Source of the DNA: AP-15 sp963795485
GTDB taxonomy: Bacteria; Pseudomonadota; Alphaproteobacteria; ATCC43930; CGMCC-115725
Assembly (NCBI GenBank): GCA_963795485.1
Contig: CAWCIL010000001.1
Coordinates: 1 to 64,000, forward strand
DNA length: 64,000 bases
Direction: 5' to 3'
The notes under the pieces were generated by a model. It saw only the letters and a program-made list of their open reading frames with translations. It made no database searches and was not told the origin of the DNA. This document shows, in pieces, positions 50,272 through 59,637 of this stretch. Position numbers and translations under genes: made by a program. Each line of letters begins with the position of its first letter. Position 1 is the first letter of the stretch.

Positions 50272-50434
50272 CAAACCTCTCCGATCTTGAATGAGCGCCC
50301 GACGCTGGAGTACGCAAAAACTGCGCCATCAGCTAAATTCTCGTTTTTCAACATGATATGGCGTGGCGGAATCAAATATCGTAAAAAAAACCGACGCTCA
50401 TCGTAAAAAAATCCGCCGCTCTTGCCGTCAGTTG
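50272..50434. other. AT-rich intergenic region with repeated cgtaaaaaaa motifs
   Basis: Upstream of the PEP-CTERM gene, tatcgtaaaaaaaaccgacg (50378-50397) and catcgtaaaaaaatccgccg (50399-50418) are near repeats spaced 21 bases apart, about two helical turns. This phasing suggests a regulator site or bent DNA (inference). Confidence 0.4.
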
Positions 50435-50986
50435 TTATGTATAATTTAACTTCTGAGGCAAGGGCGGTTGATCGGGCCATGCGCGGTGGAGGAGCGTGCC
50501 GACCTCCCCCGTTAAGCCAATTGAATTACCGAAACGCAAGCCATAGTCAAAATAATACATCATGTCGTCTGCAACTTGGCGAAGTTCTGCCAAAGATACG
50601 ACAGAACCTATAGTATTACCTTTGTCATCTGATTTGTAGAGAACCGTCGGAGTATCACTATAATAAAACACGTTAGAGTGGTCCAGAAGGTTTCTATTGT
50701 CAGCCAGTATCTTGAAAGCTTCCATGAAGTGAGTTACCCTGTTCTTCGTGTCATCCGGCCAATTAAGCTGATCTAGAGCAGTCCGCATTCGCTTAAGACG
50801 CTGATGGTTACTCCTGATCTTTGCCAATTTCTCCCATGCTTGGCTGTTGGTAATTTCGAGTACCTTTGCAAATATACAGCCAAAAGCAAACTCCAACCTC
50901 GCGTAGTTAACGCTCGCCACGCCCAGCGCGAATACGCTGTCGTGAGGGCCGATGTCATACGCGGGCCATGCGGGAGGTTCAGCCAT
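50435..50986 (-). CDS. Low-GC conserved hypothetical protein
   Basis: A 183-residue protein with base use well below the chromosome average in GC. It reads HDSVFALGVASVNYARLEFA, LLDHSNVFYYSD, SLAELRQVADDMMYYFDYGL and ends LHRAWPDQPPLPQKLNYT. Similar stand-alone hypotheticals occur in soil alphaproteobacteria as far as I recall; function unknown. It is mostly helical, with no signal peptide. ATG 50986 is chosen; an upstream ATG (51055) adds 23 less likely residues. Probably acquired. Confidence 0.6.
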   Translation of the reverse strand: MAEPPAWPAYDIGPHDSVFALGVASVNYARLEFAFGCIFAKVLEITNSQAWEKLAKIRSNHQRLKRMRTALDQLNWPDDTKNRVTHFMEAFKILADNRNLLDHSNVFYYSDTPTVLYKSDDKGNTIGSVVSLAELRQVADDMMYYFDYGLRFGNSIGLTGEVGTLLHRAWPDQPPLPQKLNYT

Positions 50987-51254
50987 GATGCGAAGCTCCG
51001 GTGAATGTTCCGAGCAACATAGAGCGCTGTGGTCGCTCGCGGCTAGCTGTTGCACAAATTAGTCTCAATACCATTCGGCCCGACGACCGTGTATTCATCC
51101 AGAATTTCGGCAACCCTATCGCCCCTCACCGATTCGGGGTGCGGCTGCCGTAAGTTATGATCGAAACACCTCTCCCCGCGAGCGGGCGTCGCAGCCCGGC
51201 CATCCGCCAGGGGACGGACGGCCGGGTGACGAGGGGTAGAGGCGAGGCCCCCGT

Positions 51255-52093
51255 CTAAGCGCCGGGCGGGTAGAACACCAGCATGCGGACTTCGAGGCTT
51301 TCGCGCGGGGGTGCGTCGGGCGGCGAGGTCGGGTCGTCGAAGCCGGTATGCGCCGAGAAGCGCGCGGCACCCTGGCGCGCCGAGTTCGAAGCAGCGGATC
51401 AGCACCACCTCGTCGGCCTGCATCTTCGGGAAATAGTAATAGCGTTGATTGGGATTGTAGGTGATCGAATAGGTCTCGCCGGTACGGTCGGGGTATTTGA
51501 GGTCGCTGGCGATCAGGTTCTTCTCTTCGAGGCTCTGCGCGTCGCACAGGGTCAGCGGCGAATTCGAGCACCGGGCCGCGGATCGGCCGCCACAGATTGT
51601 TGATCGCAAAGCGATGCTTTAATAGCTCCTCGGCCTCGTCGCCCATCAGGTCGCGCACCCGCTGCGGCGACGACCACGCGGTGTAGTCGTTGTGGACGCG
51701 CTTCGCCGGGATCTTGATCGTCTTGTCTTTGGCCGACATCGCCGCGTTGCGCACGATATGGTCGAAGGCGACGACGCGGACGGCCCCGGTCGCCTGCTGC
51801 ATGACCCGCTCGCATTCCGGGTAGTAGATCTTCTTGATCTGCTCCTCGTCATAGAAATCGGTCACCGCCGTCGGGTGCTGCAGCAGCACGAAGCCTTCCT
51901 TGTCCAACGACAGCCGGTCGACAATCGGCCGCGCATCGCGGATCGGCACCTGGTGCTCGACGTTGCGGCCGGTGCGCTGCGGCGTTCCCGGCGGCGGCTC
52001 GTAATTGTAGGCGACCGGTCTTTCGGCCATCGGGGCCAGAAAATTCAGCGGCGCCACGACGCTCTTCAGATCCATCGGTGTCATGCCGTCCAT
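51255..52093 (-). CDS. CmcJ/NvfI-family oxygenase (two frameshifts)
   Basis: A protein of the CmcJ/NvfI group (formerly 'GA4 desaturase', near 2-oxoglutarate oxygenases). It reads YNYEPPPGTPQRTGRNVEHQ, RVVAFDHIVRNA, RVHNDYTAWSSPQRVRDLMG and INNLWRPIRGPVLEFPLTLC. Near 51559 and 51387 an extra base breaks the frame; correction gives TYNPNQRYYYFPKMQADEVV and the end AHTGFDDP ... VFYPPGA. Length about 278. The R-V-H-N-D motif holds the iron ligands. Substrate unknown. Confidence 0.78.
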
Positions 52094-52353
52094 GATGCCC
52101 TCCGCGTGTCGATCGATCACCCAACCCCAGGTGTGCAACCTAGGGCAGCGCCCGGCGACGGTCAAACAGCATGTTGAAATACGCTTTAAGGGCGGCCCCG
52201 CGCCGGCCGATCGCCGGCGATGTTGCGGGGCCGGCTCCGCTCTGCGACAATTTGGCTGTCGAAATCGTCACCTCGGCATCGATGGCGCATCGTGCTCGCC
52301 ACGATAGGCCGCCTGCACCATATTATGCTGCATCGCAACAGGAGTGCCGCGAT

Positions 52354-53529
52354 GTGAGCGCCCGGCCGGTATCGGAGCGATTGCAGGAGACCCCGACCCT
52401 CGCGTTGGTGCTGCAGGGCGGCGGGGCGCTCGGCGCCTACCATATCGGCGCCTACCAGGCGCTGGCGGAGCGCGGCCAGCATCCAAATTGGGTGGCCGGC
52501 ATTTCGATCGGCGCGATCAACGCCGCGATCATCGCCGGCAACCGGCCGGAAGACCGAGTGGAGCGGCTGGCGGCGTTTTGGGAGGCGATCTCCTGGCCAG
52601 ATCTGCCGACGAGCCGGGAGCCCACCGCTTGGCAAACCTTGCACAACATGGCCAGCAACGCCGAGGCGCTGCTGTTCGGCCAACCGAATTTCTTCACCCC
52701 GCGGCCGGTGAGCCCGCTGTTGCTGCCCCGCGCGCCCCCGGAGCAGGTCAGCTTTTACGACACCGCTCCGTTGCTGGGCACATTGCGGCGGTTTGCCGAT
52801 TTTGCGCTGATCAACAGCCGCGCCGTGCGGGTCAGTCTGGGGGCGACCGACATTGCCACCGGCGACCTGGAGTTCTTCGATAATCGGCGACAGACGCTCC
52901 GCCCCGAGCATGTGCTGGCCAGCAGTTCGCTGCCGCCCGGCTTCCCGGCCACCCTGGCCGACGGGAAGCTGTACTGGGACGGCGGCTGCGTTTCCAATAC
53001 GCCGCTCGATGCCGTCATCGACGAACCCGCGCATCCCCGCATGGTGGCGTTCCTGATCGACCTGTGGGACCCCGCCGGGTCGCCGCCGCAGACGCTCAAC
53101 GCGGTGCTGTGGCGCGCCAAGCAGATTCAGTATGCGAGCCGCACGGCGCACCAGATCGACGCGGTGGCGACCAAGGTCAACCTGCGTCATGCGATGCGCT
53201 TACTGAAGACGGCGGGGGTTCCGGAGGCGGCGGCGGTGGCGGACGATCCGCTGCCGAGCGCGCGGCGGCTCGACATCGTGCACATCGTCTATCGCCCCGC
53301 TCGCGACGAGATCCCCAACAGCGATGCAGAATTCTCCCGCAGCTCGACCGCCGAGCGGCGGGCCGCGGGATATCGCGATATGAGCGCCGCGTTGGCGGCA
53401 CAGCCATGGCTGCGCCAGCAGATGCCGGCGCATCTGGGCGCGCTGGTGCATCGGGTGGAGCGAGGGAAGGTGACCACCCGGCAGGAGCCCAACCTGCGCA
53501 CGCCAGGCGACCGGCCCGCTGCGGCCTGA
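52354..53529 (+). CDS. Patatin-like phospholipase (with DUF3734-type C-terminus)
   Basis: A 391-residue patatin-family lipase. The oxyanion glycines are LQGGGALGAYHIGAY, the nucleophile GISIGAINAAI (GxSxG), and the dyad Asp is in WDGGCVSN. The C-terminal third (RAKQIQYASRTAHQI, IVHIVYRPARDE, EFSRSSTAERRAAGY) matches the DUF3734-type extension. GTG 52354 follows aggagtgccgcgat and begins the conserved part. It probably deacylates lipids at the membrane. The next gene converges 28 bases away. The frame is intact. Confidence 0.85.
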   Translation: MSARPVSERLQETPTLALVLQGGGALGAYHIGAYQALAERGQHPNWVAGISIGAINAAIIAGNRPEDRVERLAAFWEAISWPDLPTSREPTAWQTLHNMASNAEALLFGQPNFFTPRPVSPLLLPRAPPEQVSFYDTAPLLGTLRRFADFALINSRAVRVSLGATDIATGDLEFFDNRRQTLRPEHVLASSSLPPGFPATLADGKLYWDGGCVSNTPLDAVIDEPAHPRMVAFLIDLWDPAGSPPQTLNAVLWRAKQIQYASRTAHQIDAVATKVNLRHAMRLLKTAGVPEAAAVADDPLPSARRLDIVHIVYRPARDEIPNSDAEFSRSSTAERRAAGYRDMSAALAAQPWLRQQMPAHLGALVHRVERGKVTTRQEPNLRTPGDRPAAA

Positions 53530-53556
53530 CCGCCCGGTCGGCCGTCCGGCGGTTCC

Positions 53557-53943
53557 TCAGCTGGTGCGCCCGTGCGGGGGTAGAGGGGCCTCGGGCGGCG
53601 CTGTCGGACTGGCCGCGGCAGCCATGGTCTCGACCGCGACCGGGGCGTAGAGCTTCAGGATGTCGGCGGCGAAAGCGGCCTCCTCGTCATCGGCCACCTG
53701 CACGAACACCGCGGTCTCGCCGTTGCGGATGAAACGCACGAAGGTATGCCGCGCGTCGCCCAGCACCATCGGATCGACCTGCAGCGCTTGCAGCTCGGGC
53801 TGCATCACATCCGGCACCGGCCCGATTTCTTTCAGGACATGGTAGGCGAGCCGATTGGCCGAAACCCCTTCGGTCTTCAGCCGGTGGTAGGCGTCGAGGG
53901 CGATGCCGCCCGATTGGTAGAGGCCAACGACAAGCCGCGCCAT
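53557..53943 (-). CDS. Conserved hypothetical protein (SPOR-free, 128 aa)
   Basis: A 128-residue protein: LVVGLYQSGGIALDAYHRLK, YHVLKEIGPVPDVMQPELQA, MVLGDARHTFVRFIRNGETA and a Pro/Ala-rich tail. Short proteins of this pattern are found in alphaproteobacteria without known function. No signal peptide or metal motif. It lies convergent with the patatin gene. The frame is intact. Confidence 0.6.
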   Translation of the reverse strand: MARLVVGLYQSGGIALDAYHRLKTEGVSANRLAYHVLKEIGPVPDVMQPELQALQVDPMVLGDARHTFVRFIRNGETAVFVQVADDEEAAFAADILKLYAPVAVETMAAAASPTAPPEAPLPPHGRTS

Positions 53944-54389
53944 GCCGATCTCCTGATGCCTTTGCGCCAGGATATCGCGGCGAGCGCCGATCCGGCTACC
54001 AGAGTTGCGCTAATCGCTGTGCTAATTGGCCGCGGTCTGCGCCAGCTTGTGCGACAGCGCCACCGCGAAATTCGAGACATAACCGTTCAACAGGCGATTA
54101 CGCCCGCGGCTCCGGTTTCGCCCGCTCGCGGGTCGCGCGCACACCAGCCCGCCGCCGGTTTCACCCGCCGCCGGTTTCAATCGAACTCGCGGGGCGCTGT
54201 GGCGCTAGGCTCGCGCAGTCGCGCTTGGTCGAGGGGCGATCCGAGGTCCGCAGGCGCCCCTGCCCAAGCAGTCCCGGAAACGGGAAAAGCCGCTGACCTG
54301 CAATCTCTGCCGATCAAGAACGGCACGGTCATCGACGGCGCCGCGGCGGTACCGTTTCGGGCCGACATCGGGGAGGTCTTCGATCTCAC
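53944..54389. other. Intergenic region upstream of the DUF2807 gene
   Basis: No gene or RNA recognised. It contains a direct repeat, ccgccgccggtttca at 54149-54163 and cgccgccggtttca at 54166-54179. A possible promoter for the downstream exported protein lies here but no clear boxes are seen. Confidence 0.3.
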
Positions 54390-55190
54390 ATGAGATACCC
54401 AGCTCTCGCGGCGTTTGTGTCGTTGGTGATTACGATCGGCCTGGCCGCGCACCACGCCGACGCGCAGACCAGCGTGATCCAGCAGAACAGCACGTCGTCG
54501 CAGCCGGGCGCGATCCAGCAGAATAACGTCAGCGTCGGTGGCGAGGGCAGCAGCGTCACGGTCAGCGGCCGGTCGATTTCGGTCGATACCGCGGCGACCG
54601 GCGGTCGGGTCGTCGGCGACGGTCAGCCGGCGTCGGAACAGCGGCCGATCGGCCCGGTCACCGCGATCCGCAGCGACGGCGCCTTTGCGCTGACGATAAC
54701 GAGCGGACCGGCGCCCGCGCTGCGCATCGAAGCCGACAAGAACATCCTGCCGATCATCAAAACGACGGTGTCGAACGGCCGGCTGGAGATCTATTCCGAA
54801 CAATCCTATACGGTCGACGGCCGGATCAAGATCACGGTGTCGTCGCCGAACATCACCGAGATCGCCGCTTCGGGCAGCAACCGGATCGACGGCACCGGGT
54901 TCGATGCGGGCCCCCTGTCGATCTCGCTGAGCGGCTCCAACAACGCGGCGCTCTCCGGCAAGACCGCGGCGCTGACCTGCGTGATGAGCGGCGCCAATCA
55001 TCTCGCGGCACAGGGGCTCGCGGCTCAATCGGCGAATGTCACGCTCAACGGCTCGGGCGATGCGACGGTCGATGCGCGCCAAGGGATCGTCGCGCAAATT
55101 TCCGGCGCCGGCTCGATCACAGTCTACGGCAATCCCAAACAGCGCAACACGCAGGTCAACGGCGCCGGCAAGATCTCGTTCGTCCAGTAA
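54390..55190 (+). CDS. DUF2807 (head GIN domain) exported protein
   Basis: A 266-residue exported protein with a signal peptide (YPALAAFVSLVITIGLAAHH, cleavage near ADA). The first part is Gln/Ser/Gly-rich (SVIQQNSTSSQPGAIQQNN). The second half is a DUF2807 beta-helix: ASGSNRIDGTGFDAGPLSIS, LSGSNNAALSG, LNGSGDATVDARQG, ISGAGSITVYGNPK. These 'putative auto-transporter adhesin head GIN' domains are surface or periplasmic; function is poorly known. The frame is intact. Confidence 0.8.
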   Translation: MRYPALAAFVSLVITIGLAAHHADAQTSVIQQNSTSSQPGAIQQNNVSVGGEGSSVTVSGRSISVDTAATGGRVVGDGQPASEQRPIGPVTAIRSDGAFALTITSGPAPALRIEADKNILPIIKTTVSNGRLEIYSEQSYTVDGRIKITVSSPNITEIAASGSNRIDGTGFDAGPLSISLSGSNNAALSGKTAALTCVMSGANHLAAQGLAAQSANVTLNGSGDATVDARQGIVAQISGAGSITVYGNPKQRNTQVNGAGKISFVQ

Positions 55191-55229
55191 GCCGCGGCGC
55201 GCTGATCATTTGGCGAGTTGGTCGTGACC

Positions 55230-56243
55230 ATGCCCGATTACCAGATCTTCGAGGCGGGCGACGTCGTCCTGCAATCGGGGCTGACCTACCGCCAGGCGCG
55301 CCTCGCCTACAAGACCTACGGCACGCTCGACGCCGCGAGGTCCAACGCCGTGGTCTATCCGACCTCCTACGGCGCGCAGCATTACGACCTCGAATGGGCG
55401 ATCGCCGCGGGCAAGGCGCTCGACCCGACCAAATATTTCATCGTCATCATCAACAAGTTCGGCAACGGCCTGTCGTCGTCGCCGAGCAACACGCCGCCGC
55501 CCTTCGACCGCGGCCGGTATCCGCATTTCACGATGGCCGACAATGTGCGGGTCCAGCAGCGTTTGTTGCACGAACTCTTCGGCATCGAGCGAGTGAAGCT
55601 GGTCTACGGCTTTTCGATGGGCGCGCAGCAGGCGTTTCACTGGGCAGCACTGTTCCCCGACCGGGTCGAGCGGATCGCCGCGATCTGCGGCTCGGCCAAG
55701 ACCTCGCCGCACAATGTCGTCTTTCTCGAGGGGGTCAAGGCGGCCTTGACCGCCGACGCCGCCTGGCAGGGTGGCTGGTTCGCGACGCCGCCCGCCCGCG
55801 GCTTTCAGGCGATGGGCCGGGTCTATGCCGGCTGGGGGCTGAGCCAGGCGTTCTACCGTGAAGAGGAATGGCGCAAGCTCGGCTTTTCCTCGCTCGAGGA
55901 TTTTCTGGTCGGCAATTGGGAGGCCGGCTTCCGCCGCCGCGACGCCAACGATTTGTTGGCCATGCTGTGGACCTGGCAGCACGCCGACATCAGCGCCAAC
56001 GAACTCTACAACGGCGACCTCGCCAAGGCATTGGGTGCGATCGCCGCCGACGCGCTGGTCATGCCGTGCGAAACCGACCTCTATTTCACGGTCGAGGACA
56101 ACCGCCGCGAGGTCGCCCAGATGCCGCGGGCCGAACTGCGCCCGATCCCGTCGATCTGGGGCCACCGCGCCGGCAACCCCGCGCAACACCCCGACGACGC
56201 CAAATTCCTCGACGACGCCGTCAAGGAATTGCTCGCCCGCTAG
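55230..56243 (+). CDS. MetX-like alpha/beta hydrolase (homoserine acetyltransferase family)
   Basis: A 337-residue protein of the homoserine O-acetyltransferase-like alpha/beta hydrolase family. It opens FEAGDVVLQSGLTYRQARLA and continues YKTYGTLDAARSNAVVYPTS; the nucleophile elbow is LVYGFSMGAQQAFHWAALFP and the late Asp/His lie in MPCETDLYF and SIWGHRAGNP. It is shorter than true MetX (about 370) and lacks its diagnostic stretches, so it is probably a hydrolase or acyltransferase of unknown substrate. The IS1182 element starts 78 bases after its stop. Confidence 0.78.
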   Translation: MPDYQIFEAGDVVLQSGLTYRQARLAYKTYGTLDAARSNAVVYPTSYGAQHYDLEWAIAAGKALDPTKYFIVIINKFGNGLSSSPSNTPPPFDRGRYPHFTMADNVRVQQRLLHELFGIERVKLVYGFSMGAQQAFHWAALFPDRVERIAAICGSAKTSPHNVVFLEGVKAALTADAAWQGGWFATPPARGFQAMGRVYAGWGLSQAFYREEEWRKLGFSSLEDFLVGNWEAGFRRRDANDLLAMLWTWQHADISANELYNGDLAKALGAIAADALVMPCETDLYFTVEDNRREVAQMPRAELRPIPSIWGHRAGNPAQHPDDAKFLDDAVKELLAR

Positions 56244-56321
56244 CGTCACACCCTAGTCAGCTTAACGGGTTTCGACCCGACAGCGGCCGTCCACTCCTCT
56301 CCATGGAAGGCAGGTCATGCC

Positions 56322-57858
56322 CGATACCGTTGAAAAAGTAAGTTTTTGAATTACTCGGGTAGTGCATGCTGGTAGCTGCGACCGGAGTTGGTGAGGGGTG
56401 GTGCCCCTCAGGCCGGTATCGGCGGGACTGCCGGGATCAGCGTGGCGAGCTTTCGCAGGTTCTGGGCGGTGGCGGCGAGGTGGAATTCATCGCGCGCCCC
56501 ATTGGGACCGCGTAATCGGAGCCGGTCGAGCTTCAGAATGCGCTTGAGGTGTGCGAACAGCATCTCGACCTTTTTGCGCTGGCGCCGCGAGGTCTGATAG
56601 GCCTCGGTCTTGGCGACCTCGCGGGCCAGGTCGCGCGCCCCTTCGTAGATTGACCGCGAGATCTTGCGTGCCGGTGCCTTCGGACAGCAGCGCGGCTTGA
56701 GTTGGCATCCCTGGCAATCGCGCTTGCTGGCCCGGTAGCGCATCGAGTTGTCCTTCATGATGCCGGTCCGCGGTATGGCGAAGCGCCGCCGATAATGCTG
56801 GAGGGTTTTGCCCGCCGGGCAGCGGTAGGTGTCAGTGGCGTGATCGTAGGTGAAGTCGTCGCGCGAGAAGGTGCCGTCGGTGCGCTGGGATTTGTCGAAC
56901 ACCGGAATGTGCGGCTCGATCCCGCGATCGTGCACGAGCCAGTCCAGCATCTCGGCCGATCCATAGGCGGTGTCGCCGATCAGGCGCTCGGGGTAGAGCT
57001 CGAAGCGTTCCAGCGAACGCTCGACCATGCGCTTTGCCGCCAAGATTTCGGCTTGGCGGATCGCCGTTGTCGCCTCGACATCAACAATGATCGCGTTGTC
57101 GGCATCGACGAGGTAGTTGGCCGAATAGGCGAAGAAGGCCGGTCCGCGGTGCGCGGCTGTCCACCGTGTTGCCGGATCGGCTGGTGCGATGAACTTGGGC
57201 GTCACCTCGCTTGCCGCACCAAACGCCGCATCGTCGAGCACCGCGAAATATTCCTCGACGGCGCGGCCCGTCGCCTCCGGCGGCAGACCCGCGGCACCTG
57301 CGACGCGGTTGCGGTCGCTGGCGTCGGCCTGGATCAAGCTGGCGTCGACGGCAAAGCCTTCGCCACCGACCAGGCCCTCGGCAATGCAGCGCTGCAGTAC
57401 GCTCTCGAACAGATGCCGCAGCAGGTCGCTCTCACGAAACCGGCCGTGGCGGTTCTTCGAGAAGGTTGAGTGATCAGGGACTGTGCCGTCGAGCCCCAGC
57501 CGGCAAAACCAGCGGTAGGCGAGGTTCAGATGGACCTCCTCGCATAGCCGGCGCTCCGAGCGGATGCCGAAGCAGTAGCCCACGATCAGCATGCGGATCA
57601 TCAGTTCCGGATCGATCGAAGGTCGGCCTATGGCACTGTAGAACGGCTCCAGCCCCCGCCTCAGCCCGTCGAGTTCGACAAACCGGTCAATCGCTCGCAG
57701 CAGGTGCTTTTCCGGCACATGCCGCTGAGCGAGAACTCGTAGAACAACGCGTCCTGTTGGACTTGCCGCTCCCCCATCATCGACTGCCCCCCAGCGGTCG
57801 AGATTTGCGAAAATCACGCTATTATAACCAATGGCCATGCCGTTTTTCAACGGTATCG
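56322..57858 (-). mobile_element. IS1182-family insertion sequence (about 1537 bp)
   Basis: The ends are cgataccgttgaaaaa (56322-56337) and tttttcaacggtatcg (57843-57858), a perfect 16-bp inverted repeat. One transposase gene fills the element. I see no clear direct repeat at the flanks, so the exact target duplication is unresolved. It separates the MetX-like gene from the HigB/HigA cassette and forms the left edge of that cassette. Confidence 0.9.
56408..57838 (-). CDS. IS1182-family transposase
   Basis: A 476-residue DDE transposase. The N-terminal domain reads LEPFYSAIGRPSIDPELMIR and MLIVGYCFGIRSERRLCEEV; the catalytic parts are GFAVDASLIQADAS, LIGDTAYGSAEMLDWL and the C-terminal RRQRKKVEMLFAHLKRILKL with the final Glu. 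It also has a Cys-rich segment (CQGCQLKPRCCPKAP). ATG 57838 is used; a TTG inside the terminal repeat would add four residues. The frame is intact, so it may be active. Confidence 0.9.
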   Translation of the reverse strand: MAIGYNSVIFANLDRWGAVDDGGAASPTGRVVLRVLAQRHVPEKHLLRAIDRFVELDGLRRGLEPFYSAIGRPSIDPELMIRMLIVGYCFGIRSERRLCEEVHLNLAYRWFCRLGLDGTVPDHSTFSKNRHGRFRESDLLRHLFESVLQRCIAEGLVGGEGFAVDASLIQADASDRNRVAGAAGLPPEATGRAVEEYFAVLDDAAFGAASEVTPKFIAPADPATRWTAAHRGPAFFAYSANYLVDADNAIIVDVEATTAIRQAEILAAKRMVERSLERFELYPERLIGDTAYGSAEMLDWLVHDRGIEPHIPVFDKSQRTDGTFSRDDFTYDHATDTYRCPAGKTLQHYRRRFAIPRTGIMKDNSMRYRASKRDCQGCQLKPRCCPKAPARKISRSIYEGARDLAREVAKTEAYQTSRRQRKKVEMLFAHLKRILKLDRLRLRGPNGARDEFHLAATAQNLRKLATLIPAVPPIPA

Positions 57859-57970
57859 ACCCTGAGCCGTCCTTGGCGGTGCTGATCTTGCGTCTTGACT
57901 CTCGCGCCGGATGATATTACCTGACAGGTAACTTTATGGTCGCTGTGTTGATTACCCCTGAGGGAACATG

Positions 57971-58294
57971 ATGGAGATAAGCGTCAGGGATAATCGGCTT
58001 AGGGCGGCGCTTCAGGATGAATCGGTCTGCAAACGGCGCTACGGATCCGATATGGCCAAGAAGATCAAGAACCGTGTGGCTACGCTGTACGCCGCGGCGT
58101 CACTGGCGGACTTTTGGCCTCCGAAATCCGGACCGGAACGTTGCCATGAGCTCCAGGGGGATTTGGCAGGGACGTTCTCGGTGGACGTGAAACAGCCGTA
58201 CCGCCTCCTCTTTGTGCGGTTCGGGAGAAGGCTCCGCCTGACCGTTCGGATGAACGGGCGCGTTGGGCCTCCATTACTGCAATTGAAATCCTGA
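57971..58294 (+). CDS. higB: HigB/RelE-type toxin
   Basis: A 107-residue HigB-like mRNA interferase. It reads LQDESVCKRRYGSDMAKKIK, LYAAASLADFWPPKSGPERC, HELQGDLAGTFSVDVKQPYR and LLFVRFGRR. This is the RelE/HigB ('killer protein') pattern with the late basic residues of the active site. It starts 112 bases after the IS1182 element and is followed 15 bases later by the HigA-ImmA gene (toxin-first order). Lower GC than the neighbours outside the cassette. Confidence 0.82.
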   Translation: MEISVRDNRLRAALQDESVCKRRYGSDMAKKIKNRVATLYAAASLADFWPPKSGPERCHELQGDLAGTFSVDVKQPYRLLFVRFGRRLRLTVRMNGRVGPPLLQLKS

Positions 58295-58309
58295 CAATTG
58301 AGGATACTC

Positions 58310-59637
58310 ATGGCTAGCGGACAGCAGGCAAGTATCCCGTTCACCCCCGCTGCGGTTCATCCCGGTGAGATCGTATCCGAATACATCGAATTTCATGGGT
58401 GGACGCAGCGCGATCTGGCGCGACGGACGGGACTTACGCCCAAAACAATCAGCGAAATTCTGAACGGCAAAGCTCCAGTAATGCCGGTGACCGCGCTTGC
58501 TTTGGAGAAGGTGCTCCGACGCCCGGCGCATTTCTGGCTCAATCTGCAACGTCAATATGATGAAGCGGAAGCGCGCACTCGTGAGCTTCGCAAATCGGCG
58601 GAATGGACGGACTGGGCTCGGAAGTTCCCACTCAAGGAGATGAAGCGCTTTAGGTTTTCGCTTCCCGAAGCGCGCTCGGATGTGGATGCGCTCTTGACGT
58701 TTCTCGGCGTGTCCTCCCCGGAGAGCTGGAATGCCGTATGGGGCGCCGCGAACGTCGCATATCGGCAGACGCGTAAATTTGAGCAAAGTACTGAGGCGAT
58801 CTCGGCATGGGTGCGAGAAACTGAGCTTACGGGAGAACAAATGGAGACAGCTCCTTTGACGAGGCGCGGCTGCGCGCTTCCATTGGAGAGCTTCGTCGCC
58901 TCACGAGAGAGAGGGCCGAAACTATTTTGGAGCCGGTTCAATCTGTTTGCGCTGGGTTTGGCGTCGCTGTGGTCTTGGTCCCTGAACTACCTCATTGCGG
59001 AATAAGCGGTTCCGCACAGTGGCTCTCGGATAAAAAGGCACTGATCGGATTGACCCTTCGGTACAAGACCGATGACCAGCTCTGGTTCACCTTTTTCCAT
59101 GAGCTTGCCCATATTCTCCTTCATCGGAAGAAGCGGGCTCTCATTGTCGATAATGCTGCGGACGATTTGAACGATCGCGTTATCGATCCCGAGATGCAGG
59201 GATATGAGGCCGAAGCTAACCAGTTCGCAGCGGATACGCTAATCCCACCGGCGGCTCTCAGTGAGTTTTTGCGCGCCCGAACCTTCACGAACGACAGTAT
59301 CTATGATTTTGCTGAAAAGATTGGAATTGGGCCGGGGATATTGGTCGGACGCCTTCAGCATGACGGCGTATTGACAGCATTTCAGGGGAACGCCTTCAAG
59401 CAGAATTTAAACTGGAAATTTGAGGATGACTTCGTAAGTCTTCTTCACAGGATAAGTGCGATGGCCGGGAAGATCATGATAACGAGCAGCGGGTATGACC
59501 CGCAGGTTGGCAAGCACGTCAAGGACCCCTACCTCGGGCCAAACCCTTCACTGGGAGCGTGCCGGCCGGACGTACGAGAAAAGCTGCAGGAGGGCGACCA
59601 CCTCTTTCTTCATCACAGGCAAGCTGCGCAACTTTAA
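58310..59637 (+). CDS. higA: HigA antitoxin fused to ImmA/IrrE metallopeptidase (frameshifted)
   Basis: Residues about 15-85 are a HigA-type HTH: HPGEIVSEYIEFHGWTQRDL, RRTGLTPKTISEILNGKAPV. A helical linker follows. One base appears missing near 58855, after which the frame gives EARLRASIGELRRLTRERAE and an ImmA/IrrE domain with FTFFHELAHILLHRKKRAL (HExxH zinc site). ATG 58310 follows ttgaggatactc. No stop occurs before ATG 59461 of the next gene in the same frame, so a larger fusion is possible. It should neutralise HigB and may be a protease switch. Confidence 0.78.

Noticed and set aside
55230..56243. Homoserine O-acetyltransferase metX
   Set aside because: The protein shares the fold and nucleophile elbow but is shorter and sits outside any methionine gene context, so only a MetX-like hydrolase is claimed.
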